From Bacteroidota bacterium (GTDB lineage Bacteria > Bacteroidota > Bacteroidia > Bacteroidales > UBA932), in assembly GCA_009778375.1 (NCBI GenBank), contig WRJW01000156.1, forward strand, positions 1 to 7,001: a stretch of DNA of 7,001 bases, read 5' to 3'. Below, piece after piece: positions 6,861 to 7,001 of the stretch. The position numbers were made by a program, and so were the translations under genes. Every line of letters starts with the position of its first letter. Position 1 is the first letter of the stretch. The notes beneath the pieces are model-generated. The model had not been told where the DNA came from, did no database searches, and was given only the letters and a program-made list of their open reading frames with translations.

Positions 6861-7001
6861 AAATACAATCCACATTTTGGCCATTGGGATGCTTACCATT
6901 TTGCTTATCCCCTCCTGTTCGGGCTTTTTAGACACAACCCCCAGCAATCGGGTAAGCTCGGAAACAGCCATGCTTACCTTGAGAGACGCCGACTTAGCCG
7001 T
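6847..7001 (+). CDS. SusD/RagB family outer-membrane lipoprotein, N-terminal part (3' end outside window)
   Basis: The frame from ATG 6847 stays open to the window end: 51 codons plus two bases. The N-terminus is a lipoprotein signal peptide: MKNMKN, a hydrophobic stretch, then LLIPSC with the lipidated Cys at residue 24. The mature start SGFLDTTPSNRVSSETA followed by LRDADLAV has the usual SusD pattern (a FLD.TP motif soon after the Cys, then a helix with an aromatic/acidic repeat-like start). SusD proteins are surface-exposed, mostly helical TPR-containing lipoproteins that cap the SusC barrel and capture its substrate. The start lies 10 bp after the susC stop with no terminator between, so the two are cotranscribed. 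ATG 6856 is an equally plausible start because the codon is duplicated; either gives a working signal peptide. Most of the protein, including the substrate-binding part, is outside the window. Confidence 0.93.
   Translation, partial: MKNMKNTIHILAIGMLTILLIPSCSGFLDTTPSNRVSSETAMLTLRDADLA

Noticed and set aside
6741..6971. Minus-strand open frame across the susC-susD junction
   Set aside because: It is antisense to the conserved C-terminal strand of SusC and to the SusD signal peptide; its translation looks like no known protein.
1..7001. tRNA, rRNA, CRISPR array, insertion sequence or attachment site
   Set aside because: No cloverleaf-like segment, regular spaced repeats, transposase frame or terminal inverted repeats were seen; almost all bases outside 3553-3791 are in well-supported genes.

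Overview
The window reads as chromosomal DNA from a member of the Bacteroidota, most likely order Bacteroidales. The evidence is a canonical SusC/SusD outer-membrane pair, TAnnTTTG-type (Bacteroidota sigma-ABfr) -7 elements in front of both complete genes, a susC start with no Shine-Dalgarno-like sequence, and signal peptides ending just before Gln. The genus cannot be fixed from the sequence alone.

Layout: (1) 1-303, plus strand, is the 3' end of a gene whose product ends in a DUF4139-type (mucoidy inhibitor MuiA-like) beta-rich domain. (2) 313-3552, minus strand, converges on it with only 9 bp between the stop codons. It encodes a full-length, exported Tricorn-like S41 serine protease of 1079 residues with beta-propellers, a PDZ domain and intact catalytic residues H743, S967, D968 and E1026. 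(3) 3553-3791 is a 239-bp AT-rich divergent promoter region with a candidate -7 element for each direction and several short dyads. (4) 3792-6836, plus strand, is a complete SusC/RagA-family TonB-dependent outer-membrane transporter of 1014 residues. (5) 6847-7001, plus strand, is the start of the partner SusD/RagB lipoprotein, cut by the window end.

How the parts may work together: SusC and SusD form a lidded TonB-dependent importer for oligomeric nutrients (glycans or peptides). No glycoside hydrolase, sulfatase, sensor or ECF sigma/anti-sigma gene is visible, and this SusC lacks the N-terminal STN signalling domain, so the substrate cannot be read from the window. The divergent neighbour is a periplasmic peptidase. 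A peptide-uptake role similar to P. gingivalis RagAB is therefore possible, but it is inference from adjacency only. The DUF4139 gene shows no functional link to the others.

I did not find a clearly novel system. The observations worth a second look are small: the divergent protease/SusCD arrangement, the dyads in the shared control region, a 9-bp tandem duplication that doubles the SusD start codon, and the apparent lack of the archaeal Tricorn P1-specificity Asp.
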